DNA of 34,539 bases from CAYGZC01 sp964354225 (GCA_964354225.1 CAYGZC010000197.1:1-34539); one strand, 5' to 3'; positions 1-9,643 are shown, counted from the first letter of the stretch. The notes: generated from the sequence alone by a model not told the origin. Numbers and translations are program-made.

Positions 1-93
1 ACGTCATTGCTTGCCGGCATGTTTGGTTTTGCGCAGAAGCAATATTTCCAGGCGGAACCCGGCGCTGAGAAAGTTCCAAAAGTAAAATTTTAA
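1..93 (+). CDS. lemA: LemA family protein, C-terminal end only
   Basis: The first 31 codons of the window are open in frame 1 and end at TAA. They read FGFAQKQYFQAEPGAEKVPKVKF at the terminus in two stretches (FGFAQKQYFQ, then AEPGAEKVPKVKF), which matches the conserved tail of LemA proteins, where a Phe-rich segment is followed by a short Ala/Glu/Pro/Lys tail. LemA proteins are N-terminally anchored, helical-bundle membrane proteins of poorly defined role. The gene start lies outside the window. Support comes from the neighbour: LemA genes are very often followed by a TPM-domain gene, as here 54 bp downstream. Only the tail is visible, so the call rests on that tail and on context. Confidence 0.75.
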   Translation, partial: TSLLAGMFGFAQKQYFQAEPGAEKVPKVKF

Positions 94-147
94 TGGGTTG
101 GTGATATCATTAAAATACCGCAACTTTCCGGTCTATAAGAAAAAAGC

Positions 148-933
148 ATGAACTATATTCCGGGTAAAAAAATATCGCTGATAATTCTTTCCATTCTTCT
201 CTGTGCCGGAATCCTATCCTCACAGGGGGATGATGTCTCCATTCCAGTTATTCGTCAACGCGTAACGGATGCAACAGGAACACTCTCGAATGATGAGTTG
301 AGATTGCTGGAGCAAAAGCTCTACGATTTCGAGCAACAAACTTCAAATCAAATTGTTGTGTTGATGATCGCTTCACTTGAAGGGGAGAGTCTGGAAGACA
401 TTTCATACCGTATTGCTGAAAAAAATAAAATTGGTAAGAAGGGTAGAGACAACGGAGTTTTTCTATTTATCGTCAAGGATGACCGAAAGATTCGAATAGA
501 TGTTGGCTACGGACTTGAAGGAGTTTTAACCGATGCACTTTCATCACAGATTATTCGCAACGTGATCACCCCAAGATTTCGTAACGAAGATTATTTCGGC
601 GGTATTAATGATGGAGTTGAAGCGATAATGCTCGCAACAAAAGGTGAATTTAAAGGAGGATCAAAAGGAGACAATATCAAAAAGTTTTCTCCCTTTGGCA
701 TTATTCTGATGATTATTATCTTCGGTGTTTTTCGAACAATTTTTATGGGTGGCAGACGCCGATCCGTCGGATCAAGTGGAGTTCGTTCAAATTTTCCTTG
801 GTGGTGGGGTGGATTTGGCGGGGGGAGCGGCGGTGGGTTTAGCAGCGGGAGTTTCGGAGGAGGCGGAGGGTTCGGTGGATTCAGTGGTGGAGGTGGAGGT
901 TTCGGCGGCGGGGGAGCGAGCGGAAGTTGGTGA
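148..933 (+). CDS. TPM-domain (YgcG-family) membrane protein with Gly-rich tail
   Basis: This 261-residue protein has an N-terminal hydrophobic signal or anchor (about residues 9-25), a TPM domain (about 35-165, with VTDATGTLSNDE at its start and VGYGLEGVLTD later), a second membrane segment (about 181-200, GIILMIIIFGVF) and a tail of Gly/Ser/Phe repeats (about 215-261). This is the standard architecture of YgcG-like proteins encoded beside LemA. TPM domains were first described as phosphatase-like, and several act in membrane-protein or photosystem repair; the function in bacteria of this type is unsettled. The TPM domain should face the periplasm. The gene lies between lemA and a second TPM gene, so the three probably form one operon. 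The Gly-rich end is low-complexity and creates a spurious ORF in another frame. Confidence 0.88.
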   Translation: MNYIPGKKISLIILSILLCAGILSSQGDDVSIPVIRQRVTDATGTLSNDELRLLEQKLYDFEQQTSNQIVVLMIASLEGESLEDISYRIAEKNKIGKKGRDNGVFLFIVKDDRKIRIDVGYGLEGVLTDALSSQIIRNVITPRFRNEDYFGGINDGVEAIMLATKGEFKGGSKGDNIKKFSPFGIILMIIIFGVFRTIFMGGRRRSVGSSGVRSNFPWWWGGFGGGSGGGFSSGSFGGGGGFGGFSGGGGGFGGGGASGSW

Positions 934-971
934 AAAATGCGTTATGAGCGATGAATATTTTGAGTTAAACT

Positions 972-1427
972 ATGAATTTGTTTAAAAATAAATATCTTTC
1001 AAAAACCGATTTAAAATCTCTCTCCGCAGTCATCGCTGATGCAGAGAAGAACACGGCGGGTGAAATCCGTGTAGTCATTCGCCAGCGAAGGCACTGGAAG
1101 GAACGGAAATTATCATTGCAAGACCTTACGCTTCGTGAATTCTATCGACTTGGAATGCAAAACACGCGCGACAAAACCGGTGTATTGATTCTGTTATTAT
1201 TGTCGGAACGAAAATTTCAAATCATCGCCGATGAAGGAATTCATAAAAAAGTTGAAGAAGGTAAATGGGACAAGATAGCTGGATCGATGACGGAATATTT
1301 TAAGAAAGAAAATTATTTCGAGGGTATTGCTGAAACGATACGGGCAGTTGGTGAGGAGCTTGCAAAATATTTTCCGCGTAAAGCTGATGATACTAATGAG
1401 CTATCTAATGAGATTATACAGCAGTAA
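972..1427 (+). CDS. Second TPM-domain protein, short and without signal peptide
   Basis: The 151-residue product is essentially one TPM domain: KNTAGEIRVVIRQR near residue 30, RDKTGVLILLLLSERKFQIIADEGI in two adjacent conserved stretches around residues 65-90, and a C-terminal YFEGIAETIRAVGEELAKYF helix. It resembles residues 35-165 of the preceding gene but lacks a signal peptide, the second membrane helix and the Gly-rich tail, so it is predicted to be soluble and cytosolic, or held at the membrane by partners. LemA followed by two TPM genes is a recurrent order. The start is 39 bp after the previous stop, and the next gene starts 12 bp after this one ends, which suggests co-transcription. 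Its biochemical activity cannot be read from the sequence. Confidence 0.85.
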   Translation: MNLFKNKYLSKTDLKSLSAVIADAEKNTAGEIRVVIRQRRHWKERKLSLQDLTLREFYRLGMQNTRDKTGVLILLLLSERKFQIIADEGIHKKVEEGKWDKIAGSMTEYFKKENYFEGIAETIRAVGEELAKYFPRKADDTNELSNEIIQQ

Positions 1428-1439
1428 CTCCTCCGAATT

Positions 1440-2879
1440 ATGCTTGACCGTATTAAACAACTTGAAAGTATCGCTCTCCAATTAGAACCACCTGCAAATC
1501 AACGAGAAGCTTTAATCAAAAGTGTAATCAGTTACTCGGAAGATTTTTTAAATCGAATCCATGAAATACCTGCGTTCATTCCTTCAATCGATAATGGAAA
1601 GGGTCTCCTTGATTCACCAATCACCGAGAAGGGAATTGATATTAATTCCGTTATAAAATTAATCGAGCAACATGTGGATAAGCCGGGACTGAATCCAGCT
1701 TCTGGTGGTCATCTGGGTTATATTCCCGGTGGTGGTATTTATTTTTCTGCTCTCGGGGATTACCTTGCTGCGATAATGAATCGTTACGCTGGAATCTTTT
1801 TTGCTGGACCAGGTGCAGTTCGCATGGAACACATGCTTCTTGATTGGATGGCTGAGATTGTTGGTTATCCAAAAAGTTCTGGAGGAAATCTAACCTCTGG
1901 CGGTAGTATTGCAAACTTGATTGGTATTGTAGCAGCAAGGGATGCTCATGGACTAAAAGCCAAGGATTATGATAAATCCGTTATTTATATGACGTCTCAA
2001 GTTCATCATTCAGTTAATAAATCTATCCGGATTGCAGGATTGAAAGAGTGTGTTATTCGATTTGTACTGATGGGTGATCGTTATCGAATGAGTGCTGATC
2101 AGCTTGAGAAAACGATTATTAGCGATAAGAAATCCGGATTAAATCCATTTCTAATAGTTGCTTCCGCTGGAACTACAGATACTGGGGCAATCGACCCCAT
2201 GAATACGATCGGAGATATTGCAAAGCAACATCGGCTTTGGTTCCATGTAGATGGCGCATACGGTGCTTTCTTTGCTCTTTGCGATGAAGGCAAGAAAATC
2301 CTGAACGGAATGGACAAATCGGATTCCATCGTGATGGATCCGCATAAAGGATTATTCTTGCCGTACGGTTCAGGTGCTGCGCTTGTAAAAGATAAACAAA
2401 GTTTGTTCAACGCATTCTGGTATCAGGCAAATTATATGCAGGACGCTCATAAAAATAGTGATGAGCTTTCACCCGCAGATATATCTCCCGAGCTGACGAA
2501 ACATTTCCGCGGTTTACGGCTCTGGCTGCCGCTTAAGTTAGTTGGTGTTGCACCGTTCCGCGCAGCTCTTGAAGAAAAATTGCTCTTGGCAAGATATTTC
2601 TATGAAGAAATTCAGAAGATCAATGGTTTTGAAGTTGGACCATTTCCCGATCTCTCCGTTGTTACTTACAGATACATCCCGAAGAAAGGAGACGCAAACG
2701 AATTTAATAAGCGGCTTGTGAAAGAAGTTCAGAACGATGGTCGTGTTTTTATTTCCTCAACCATGCTGAACGGAAAATTTACACTTCGCCTTGCCGTTTT
2801 ATCTTTCCGTACTCACCTTAGAACAATTGATCTCTTGCTAGAGATCATAAGAGAGAAAGTGAAGTTGCTAAGTAGTTAA
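1440..2879 (+). CDS. PLP-dependent group II amino-acid decarboxylase
   Basis: The 479-residue protein is a fold-type I PLP enzyme of the aromatic-L-amino-acid/glutamate decarboxylase family (pyridoxal_deC). Visible landmarks are NPASGGHLGYIPGGG near residue 80, a GGNLTSGGSIANL cofactor-binding stretch near 150, HVDGAYGAF with Asp271 expected to contact the pyridine nitrogen, and DPHKGLFLPYG with Lys303 as the Schiff-base lysine. Length is normal for the family (about 470-490). Members decarboxylate Tyr, Trp, Phe/DOPA, Glu or related amino acids; the substrate cannot be assigned from sequence alone. It begins 12 bp after the TPM gene, so it may be co-transcribed with it, but no functional link to LemA/TPM is evident. 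Confidence 0.9.
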   Translation: MLDRIKQLESIALQLEPPANQREALIKSVISYSEDFLNRIHEIPAFIPSIDNGKGLLDSPITEKGIDINSVIKLIEQHVDKPGLNPASGGHLGYIPGGGIYFSALGDYLAAIMNRYAGIFFAGPGAVRMEHMLLDWMAEIVGYPKSSGGNLTSGGSIANLIGIVAARDAHGLKAKDYDKSVIYMTSQVHHSVNKSIRIAGLKECVIRFVLMGDRYRMSADQLEKTIISDKKSGLNPFLIVASAGTTDTGAIDPMNTIGDIAKQHRLWFHVDGAYGAFFALCDEGKKILNGMDKSDSIVMDPHKGLFLPYGSGAALVKDKQSLFNAFWYQANYMQDAHKNSDELSPADISPELTKHFRGLRLWLPLKLVGVAPFRAALEEKLLLARYFYEEIQKINGFEVGPFPDLSVVTYRYIPKKGDANEFNKRLVKEVQNDGRVFISSTMLNGKFTLRLAVLSFRTHLRTIDLLLEIIREKVKLLSS

Positions 2880-3121
2880 TTAGCAAGTGGTTTGCGCTAA
2901 AGGGACGAAATGTTCTGCAGTTTATAATTCATTAGTAACTCAATATACTTTGGTTTGATACTCTTCTTTTGTTGTAGATGTAAAAAATACTAAGGATTAC
3001 TCCGAAATACAAAAGCCCTGTGATTTCAAAAGGTTGCAATTGATTCGTGAATGACTTAAATTCTTGAGTCCCAAATCCCATAAAACCATACAACAATTTA
3101 CTCTACAAGGAGATATTATCT

Positions 3122-6100
3122 ATGAAAAGGTTCCAACTTCTTCTCATAATCGGAGTGGTTTTTTTAATGTATGCCATGCCTGTAATTAGCGGCTCGCTCT
3201 CCCAAAAAGAAAATCAATCCGAAGATACTGCAAAATCAAAAGATCCGATGTCGTCGGGCACATTTTCCGGTTTGAAATTCCGTTCCGTCGGTCCGGCGCT
3301 GATGTCAGGCAGGATCTCATCCATCGCAGTTAATCCGACTGATAAATCGAACTGGTTCGTAGCCGCGGCGTCGGGCGGTGTTTGGAAAACAACGAACTCC
3401 GGCACAACTTGGACTCCTATCTTCGATGATCAAGGATCATACTCAATCGGTTGTGTCACTTTAGATCCTAACAACCCGTTGGTAGTCTGGGTTGGAACTG
3501 GCGAAAATAATAGTCAACGAAGTGTTGGTTACGGTGACGGTGTGTATAAATCGGAAGATGGAGGAAAGACATGGAAGAATATGGGATTGAAAAAATCTGA
3601 ACACATCGCCCGTGTTGTCATCGATCCTCGTAATGCAAGCATTGTGTATGTTGCTTCGCAAGGACCACTTTGGGGACCGGGTGGTGATCGTGGATTATTT
3701 AAAAGTACCGATGGAGGAAAGACGTGGAATAATATTCTTAACGTCAGTGAGAATACCGGAATAACCGATTTAGTTATGGATCCCAAGAATCCCGATGTCT
3801 TATACGCTTCATCCTACCAACGCAGGCGTCATGTATGGACACTAATTGATGGTGGACCAGAAGGTGGAATTCATAAATCAATAGATGCAGGTGCGACATG
3901 GAATAAATTAAAAAATGGTTTACCGTCAGGTGATGTCGGTAGAATTGGATTAGCTATCTCGACCGTCGATAACAAAGTTCTTTATGCAATCGTAGAAGCA
4001 CAAACAAAGAAAGGCGGATTCTTCCGCTCGGTTGATTGCGGAGCAAATTGGGAGAAGCGCGGCGATTATGTTGCCGGAAGTCCACAATACTATCAAACAA
4101 TTTATTGTGATCCGAAAGTTATTGATCGTGTATATTCGATGGATGTTATATTACAAGTATCAGATGATGGCGGTAAAACATTTTCCCGACTTGGAGAAAA
4201 ATCGAAACATGTAGATAACCATGCAATGTGGATCGACTCAGATGATACGCGGCATTACATTGTTGGCTCTGATGGCGGTTTGTACGAAAGTTTTGACCGC
4301 GGACAGACGTGGGACTATTTTGCAAATCTACCTATCACACAATTCTATGATGTATGTGTAGACAATTCAAAACCATTTTATTATGTGTATGGCGGTACAC
4401 AAGATAATTCAACTCTGGGTGGACCTTCGCGAACGCGAAATGCTTCAGGTATTACTAATCAGGATTGGTTTATAACAACGGGCGGAGATGGATTCCAGTC
4501 CCGTGTCGATCCTGAAGACCCGAATATCGTTTACAGCGAAAGTCAATATGGTGGACTTGTTCGTTACGATCGTCGTACCGGTGAAGAAATCGGCATTCAA
4601 CCACAGCCTGGAAAAGGTGAACAGGGATTACGGTGGAACTGGGATTCACCACTCATCATAAGTCCACACAGTCATACGCGTCTATATTTTGCAGCGAATA
4701 CATTATTCCGAAGTGATGACCGCGGCGATTCGTGGCGAGCAATCAGCGGCGATCTTACGCGGCAGATAGATCGTAATCAGCTTGAAGTGATGGGAAAAAT
4801 CTGGAGTGTGGATGCAGTTGCAAAAAACGCTTCGACTTCTCTTTATGGCAATTGTACTGCACTTTCTGAATCACCAAAGAAGGAAGGAATGCTCTACGTT
4901 GGGACAGATGATGGACTTATTCACGTTACCGAAGACGGTGGTACTTCATGGAAGAAATATGAAAAGTTCACGGGTGTTCCCGAAAAAACATACGTCAGCC
5001 GAATACTAACTTCTCAACACAATATTAATACCGTTTATGCCTCATTCGATAATCATAAGATGGTGGATTTCAATCCATACATCCTGAAAAGTACTGATGC
5101 AGGTAAGACTTGGACTTCAATAAAAGAAAATCTTCCTGCCAATGGACCTGTTCTTGCAATTGGAGAAGATCATGTGAATCCAAATCTCTTATTTGTCGGG
5201 ACGGAATTCGGTGTTTTCTTCACTGTCGATGGCGGACAGAAATGGATTCAGATCAAAGGTGGTTTGCCAACAATTGCTGTGCGTGATCTTGCAATTCAAA
5301 AAAGAGAAAACGATTTAGTCCTTGCAACATTTGGAAGGGGCTTTTATATACTTGATGATTATTCGCCACTCAGATCAATCAAGAAAGAAATTTTTGAAAA
5401 AGACGCAGTTACCTTTTCCATTGAAGATGCGATGATGTACATGCAAGCATATCCACTCGGTGGCTCGAAAAAAGCGACACAGGGTGAATCGTTTTATAAT
5501 TCATCCAACCCACCATTCGGTGCAGCATTCACGTACTATTTGAAAGATGCACTTAAGACGAAGAAGGAAATCCGACAAGAAGCAGAGAAAGAAGAGGAAA
5601 AGAAAAAACAACCGGTTCGATATCCAACATTCGATGAGTTACGAGCAGAAGATGAAGAAGAAGCACCCTCAATTATTTTGACTATTACGGATGTAAACGG
5701 GAATGTGGTAAGAAAATTGAGTGGGGCAAATTCGAAGGGAATTAATCGAGCCACATGGGATTTATGTTATCCATTACCGTATCTTGCAACACCGCCGCCT
5801 CCCGGAAGTGATTATGAGCCGGAGAGTGGTCCAATGGTGATGCCGGGGAAATACACTATCACGCTCGCTAAAAAAGTGAATGGTGTTATAACACCGCTTG
5901 GTGAACCGCAATCGTTCACGGCATTTGTACCGGGGCAGGAGAATATGATACCGGAAGACAGGAAATTATTGGTAGAATTCCAGCAGAAGGCAGCAAGATT
6001 GCAGCGTGCATTCTCTGGTGCTTCCCAGATGGCGAACGAAGTAAAGAACCGTATCGGCTCGCTCAAGCGCGCATTACAAGAAACGCCATCGCAGGTTGAT

Positions 6101-6433
6101 AAGCTAACTGCAGATGCATTGAATCTTGAAACACGTATTAACGAAATCATCAGAGACTTCCGCGGAAATCAGACACGACGCTCACGAAACGAAAATTCAC
6201 TGCCCTCGATTGGAGATCGTGTTGGTAAAGCCGTTGGAGACATGAGTACCTCTACATCAAAGCCAACGCAGACAGCGCGGGACGCATATGATATTGCGAA
6301 TGCAGAATTTACTACTGAGCTGCAAAAGCTTCGAACTCTTGTTGAAGTTGACCTAAAGAATCTTGAGCAAGCCGCCGAATCAGCAGGTGCACCATGGACC
6401 CCGGGAAGAGTACCGGAATGGAAAGGAGAATAA
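3122..6433 (+). CDS. Secreted Asp-box (BNR/sortilin-like) beta-propeller protein
   Basis: The 1103-residue product starts with a signal peptide (MKRFQLLLIIGVVFLMYAMP, cleavage near residue 24). At least eleven Asp-box motifs of the S-x-D-x-G-x-T-W type follow between residues about 85 and 740, for example SEDGGKTWKN, STDGGKTWNN, SVDCGANWEK, SDDRGDSWRA and STDAGKTWTS, forming one or more seven- to ten-bladed propellers. A charged, Glu/Lys-rich linker (about 815-840), a beta domain (about 850-950) and a helical C-terminal region follow, ending in GAPWTPGRVPEWKGE. Databases often call this family glycosyl hydrolase or WD40/YVTN/BNR-like, but no glycosidase active site is visible. No T9SS tail is present. 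The ATG is preceded by AAGGAG (spacing about 8), supporting this start. It appears to be a single-gene unit in 242 bp and 310 bp gaps. Confidence 0.88.
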   Translation: MKRFQLLLIIGVVFLMYAMPVISGSLSQKENQSEDTAKSKDPMSSGTFSGLKFRSVGPALMSGRISSIAVNPTDKSNWFVAAASGGVWKTTNSGTTWTPIFDDQGSYSIGCVTLDPNNPLVVWVGTGENNSQRSVGYGDGVYKSEDGGKTWKNMGLKKSEHIARVVIDPRNASIVYVASQGPLWGPGGDRGLFKSTDGGKTWNNILNVSENTGITDLVMDPKNPDVLYASSYQRRRHVWTLIDGGPEGGIHKSIDAGATWNKLKNGLPSGDVGRIGLAISTVDNKVLYAIVEAQTKKGGFFRSVDCGANWEKRGDYVAGSPQYYQTIYCDPKVIDRVYSMDVILQVSDDGGKTFSRLGEKSKHVDNHAMWIDSDDTRHYIVGSDGGLYESFDRGQTWDYFANLPITQFYDVCVDNSKPFYYVYGGTQDNSTLGGPSRTRNASGITNQDWFITTGGDGFQSRVDPEDPNIVYSESQYGGLVRYDRRTGEEIGIQPQPGKGEQGLRWNWDSPLIISPHSHTRLYFAANTLFRSDDRGDSWRAISGDLTRQIDRNQLEVMGKIWSVDAVAKNASTSLYGNCTALSESPKKEGMLYVGTDDGLIHVTEDGGTSWKKYEKFTGVPEKTYVSRILTSQHNINTVYASFDNHKMVDFNPYILKSTDAGKTWTSIKENLPANGPVLAIGEDHVNPNLLFVGTEFGVFFTVDGGQKWIQIKGGLPTIAVRDLAIQKRENDLVLATFGRGFYILDDYSPLRSIKKEIFEKDAVTFSIEDAMMYMQAYPLGGSKKATQGESFYNSSNPPFGAAFTYYLKDALKTKKEIRQEAEKEEEKKKQPVRYPTFDELRAEDEEEAPSIILTITDVNGNVVRKLSGANSKGINRATWDLCYPLPYLATPPPPGSDYEPESGPMVMPGKYTITLAKKVNGVITPLGEPQSFTAFVPGQENMIPEDRKLLVEFQQKAARLQRAFSGASQMANEVKNRIGSLKRALQETPSQVDKLTADALNLETRINEIIRDFRGNQTRRSRNENSLPSIGDRVGKAVGDMSTSTSKPTQTARDAYDIANAEFTTELQKLRTLVEVDLKNLEQAAESAGAPWTPGRVPEWKGE

Positions 6434-6743
6434 GCAGGTTAGAACTCTGACTTCTGATCTTTTAAATCAGAGAAAAAAGTCGGAGTTCTTCCAACATTTT
6501 TCCACCATTACCGTATGATTATTTTAACCGCTCAACGGTGCTTATACCACTGGTCGATTTTGTATTGAAAATGAAGATGCATCTATTAAAATTTACTTTT
6601 ATTAAAATGTAAAATTCGAAATACCAATTTGTAACAAATTCCATGCACTGAAATTAGCAATTCAAATTTCATACTAATTTAAAATTTTCAGGTTTAGACA
6701 TTTATTAATTGTTTCACTTAAAAAATTATCAGGAGAATAATAT
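6434..6743. other. 310-bp intergenic region with one long hairpin
   Basis: Apart from the inverted repeat at 6441-6489, this is AT-rich sequence with no credible ORF. The last 15 bases carry the AGGAGAAT ribosome binding site of tldD. A promoter for tldD is expected here, but I could not pick one with confidence. Confidence 0.5.
6441..6489. repeat. Imperfect inverted repeat after the BNR gene
   Basis: The left arm AGAACTCTGACTTCTGAT (6441-6458) and right arm ending AGTCGGAGTTCT (6478-6489) pair with one G:T-type mismatch, and TCTGAT pairs with ATCAGA nearer the loop; a run of A residues in the right arm makes a bulge. It starts 7 bp after the BNR stop codon. It could be a transcription terminator, although no clear U-tract follows, or a degenerate relative of the AGTCC-type REPs seen at 28.2 and 31.4 kb. 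Confidence 0.6.
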
Positions 6744-8270
6744 ATGACAGATATGAATCGTCGGGACTTCCTGAGGAAGAGTGGAGCCGGACTTGCTGCC
6801 GGGATTACATCGGCAATGTGGTTCGACTTACTCGCTCACGGGAAAATCCCACCGCCTTCTTCCGCATTCTTCGAAGAGCGCTTCGGCGTTTCATCCGAAG
6901 ACATGAGGAAGATTTTAGAGATTGCCCTCTCGAAGGGAGGAGAATTTTCAGAATTATTTTTCGAGTACCGTATTACTAACTCCGTGCGAATGGAAGAAGA
7001 TATAATTAAAGATTCATCCGAAAATATTTCGCTCGGCGTAGGTATTCGTGTGCTCAAAGGTGCACAAACTGGTTACGGTTACACCGATGATCTCTCATTC
7101 GAGAAGATAAAACAAACCGCACTCACTGCCGCCGCTATTGCTTCGGGAATGTCGAAATCATCGATTGCTAATCTCACACAAAAATCATCCAATCTTCAAG
7201 TCTATGATTTAAAATATCCACTAAACGAGATGAAACTCGACGCCAAAGTCGAGCTTGTGAAGGAAGCATACAACGCGGTTAAATCGTACGATGCTCGTAT
7301 CGTCAAGGCGCAGGCATCGTTTATGGATGAGATTCAATACGTTACAATTGCAAATAGTGAAGGATTGCTCATATCCGATGTACGTCCACAGGTGATGATG
7401 GCTGCCTCGGCAACAGCTGAAGAGAAAGGAATTAGAAATACCGGATTCAAAACTGCCGGTGGTCGTTATGGACTTGGGTTTTACCAGAACATTATGCCAC
7501 CGAAAGAAGTTGGGAAGAAAGCCGCTCAAGATGCAATCACACTTCTCTCCGCTGTCGATCCTGAGGCAGGTGAGCAGCCGGTTGTTTTAGGAAGTTTGCA
7601 ATCTGGCGTTATGATTCACGAAGCAGTTGGTCATCCGCTCGAAGCTGACGGCAACCGTAAGAAGACTTCAATCATGTGGGATAAGCTGGGTAAGCAGGTA
7701 GCCAATCCAATCGTTACAATCTATGACGATCCGACAATTCCAAACTATCGCGGAAGTCTTAATATTGATGATGAAGGAACAGTCCCAAAGAAAACGATGC
7801 TAATCGAGAACGGAAAGCTTGTCGGTTATCTTCAGGATCGTCTCTCGGCAAAATTGATGGATATGGAATTAAACGGTCATGGCAGACGTCAGACGTATCG
7901 AAATAATCCAATTCCTCGGATGGCAAATACAGTGTTAGCCCCCGGTGATGCAACACCTGACGACATCATCAAATCTGTTAAAAAAGGATTTTATGCTGAG
8001 ACTTATCAAGGAGGCGAGGTGAACGATTCAGGCAAGTTCACATTCTCTGTTAATATGGGTTACATGATCGAGGATGGAAAGCTTACAAAGCCCGTCAAGA
8101 ACGCAACACTTATAGGAACGAATGTACAAATATTGAATGAAGTTGACATGATAGCCAATGATACACAATTCTTCCTTGGCACTTGTGGTAAGGATGGACA
8201 ATCAGCATCGGTTACGGCAGGAACACCAACACTCAAAATTCGTCAGATGACGGTAGGAGGTCGAAAATGA
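6744..8270 (+). CDS. tldD: TldD-family metallopeptidase with Tat signal
   Basis: The 508-residue protein contains the TldD zinc motif HEAVGH (His292, Glu293, His297). The rest follows the family: GVGIRVLKGAQTGYGYTDDL near residue 95 and AGTPTLKIRQMTVGGRK at the C-terminus. TldD pairs with TldE/PmbA to form a dimeric protease that degrades or trims unfolded and ribosomally made modified peptides such as microcin B17. The N-terminus NRRDFLRKSGAGLAAGITSA is a twin-arginine signal, so the mature enzyme is probably folded in the cytoplasm and exported; the E. coli enzyme is cytosolic. The start has AGGAGAAT upstream. The stop overlaps the pmbA start (ATGA), showing translational coupling. Confidence 0.95.
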   Translation: MTDMNRRDFLRKSGAGLAAGITSAMWFDLLAHGKIPPPSSAFFEERFGVSSEDMRKILEIALSKGGEFSELFFEYRITNSVRMEEDIIKDSSENISLGVGIRVLKGAQTGYGYTDDLSFEKIKQTALTAAAIASGMSKSSIANLTQKSSNLQVYDLKYPLNEMKLDAKVELVKEAYNAVKSYDARIVKAQASFMDEIQYVTIANSEGLLISDVRPQVMMAASATAEEKGIRNTGFKTAGGRYGLGFYQNIMPPKEVGKKAAQDAITLLSAVDPEAGEQPVVLGSLQSGVMIHEAVGHPLEADGNRKKTSIMWDKLGKQVANPIVTIYDDPTIPNYRGSLNIDDEGTVPKKTMLIENGKLVGYLQDRLSAKLMDMELNGHGRRQTYRNNPIPRMANTVLAPGDATPDDIIKSVKKGFYAETYQGGEVNDSGKFTFSVNMGYMIEDGKLTKPVKNATLIGTNVQILNEVDMIANDTQFFLGTCGKDGQSASVTAGTPTLKIRQMTVGGRK

Positions 8271-9589
8271 AAAACGATAATTTATTAAAGGTAGCAGAAA
8301 ACTTGGTTGCTTACGGCCGTAAGAATGGTGCGAGCCAGATTGAAGTTTCAATCGGTCAGGGAAGTGAATTTTCTCTCGATGTGCGCGAAGGAGAAGTCGA
8401 ACGGCTTGTCGAAGCCGGCTCGAAAGGACTTTCGCTTCGTTTATTCGTTGATGGAAAGATGGCGCGAGCGAGTTCTTCGGATCTCTCGAAAGACACATTA
8501 GAAAAACTTGTTGAAAACGCTATAGAACGTGCGAAACTTTCGAGTGCTGATCCATTGGCAGGTCTTCCGGAAAAAGAAGAAATATCGGTCGATTCAGAAA
8601 AACTTAAGATGTGGGATCCATCGATTCTGGAACTCCAGCCGGAAAAGAAAATCGCTGCCGCAAAAGAGATCGAAAAAATCTGCCTGGCGGATAAACGAGT
8701 AAAGAAAAGTTTCGGTGCGTCATACGGAACATATACCGGTGAAACATTCCTTGCGAACTCTAATGGTTTCAGCGGCTCGTATAAACGAACTGCCTGTTCT
8801 TCAGGCGTTTATCTGCAAGCAGGCGAAGAACCTAACCTTTTCGATGAGGGATGGAACGATTCTTCAAGAGTCCTCGCAAATTTGGAAAGCCCTGAAGATA
8901 TAGCGAAGAAAGCAATTCATCGTGTTACCAGACTCATCGGCGGAAAGAAAGTTGAATCACAGAATGTTCCTGTCGTTTTCGAGTCACCGATGACAGCAAG
9001 TTTACTGAGCTTTTTGTTCAATTGTATTAACGGTAACAGCATCTATCTCAAGCAGTCATTTCTTGCCGGTAAGATCGGTGAGAAAGTTGGAAACGATCTT
9101 GTGACAGTGATAGATGATGGACTTATCCCCGGTGCCGCAGGCACAAAACCATTCGATGGTGAGGGTGTTCCTACACGCAAAACTGTTGTCATCGAGAATG
9201 GTGTATTAAAAAATTATTTAATGGATACTTACGCCGGTAAAAAATTGAACATGAAATCCACAGGCAACAGCTCGGGCGCAAACAATTTTTATCTCGCTCC
9301 GGGAACATCAACACCCGAAGAGATAATTAAATCGGTTGATAAAGGATTATTTCTCACAGGCACGATTGGATTCGGTTTAGTGCCGACGACGGGAGATATC
9401 TCACGAGGTGCATTTGGTTTGTGGATCGAGAAAGGCGAGCTTACTTATCCGGTAGCTGAGATTACATTCTCCGGAAATCTCGGACAGCTTCTGAAAGGTA
9501 TTGAAATGGTAGGTAACGATGTGAAGTTCAAAGATTCGATCACCGGACCAACGATTAAAGTTGCTGAAATGACTGTGGGTGGAAAGTAA
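8267..9589 (+). CDS. pmbA: TldE/PmbA-family protein, partner of TldD
   Basis: The 440-residue protein is the non-zinc partner of the TldD/TldE peptidase. It has the N-terminal domain (IEVSIGQGSEFSLDVREGEV, GLSLRLFVDGKMARASSS) and the C-terminal barrel (GEGVPTRKTVVIENGVLKNY, YLAPGTSTPEEIIKSVDKGL, IKVAEMTVGGK). The HExxxH site of TldD is absent, as expected for TldE. Unlike TldD next door, it has no twin-arginine or Sec signal: it starts MKNDNLLKVAENLVAYGRKN, directly in the fold. If the two form a heterodimer in the periplasm, TldE would have to be carried by the Tat signal of TldD. The AGGAGG ribosome binding site lies inside the tldD 3' end. Confidence 0.94.
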   Translation: MKNDNLLKVAENLVAYGRKNGASQIEVSIGQGSEFSLDVREGEVERLVEAGSKGLSLRLFVDGKMARASSSDLSKDTLEKLVENAIERAKLSSADPLAGLPEKEEISVDSEKLKMWDPSILELQPEKKIAAAKEIEKICLADKRVKKSFGASYGTYTGETFLANSNGFSGSYKRTACSSGVYLQAGEEPNLFDEGWNDSSRVLANLESPEDIAKKAIHRVTRLIGGKKVESQNVPVVFESPMTASLLSFLFNCINGNSIYLKQSFLAGKIGEKVGNDLVTVIDDGLIPGAAGTKPFDGEGVPTRKTVVIENGVLKNYLMDTYAGKKLNMKSTGNSSGANNFYLAPGTSTPEEIIKSVDKGLFLTGTIGFGLVPTTGDISRGAFGLWIEKGELTYPVAEITFSGNLGQLLKGIEMVGNDVKFKDSITGPTIKVAEMTVGGK

Positions 9590-9631
9590 CCCTCACCCTA
9601 TAATCCCTCTCCCGTGCGCGGGAGAGGGATG
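9590..9631. repeat. CCCTCTCCC hairpin repeat, copy 1
   Basis: It begins directly after the pmbA TAA with CCCTCACCCTATA, followed by a perfect hairpin at 9603-9630 with 11-bp arms (ATCCCTCTCCC / GGGAGAGGGAT) and the 6-nt loop GTGCGC. Copies 2 (9994-10067) and 3 (12718-12790) share the core. It separates pmbA from the DUF559 gene. Confidence 0.85.
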
Positions 9632-9643
9632 TAGAACAACACT

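Noticed and set aside
725..985. 86-codon open frame overlapping the first TPM gene
   Set aside because: It is the out-of-frame translation of the Gly-rich tail and has no coding features of its own.
6441..6489. Rho-independent terminator after the BNR gene
   Set aside because: The hairpin is strong, but no U-tract follows on either strand, so I list it only as an inverted repeat.
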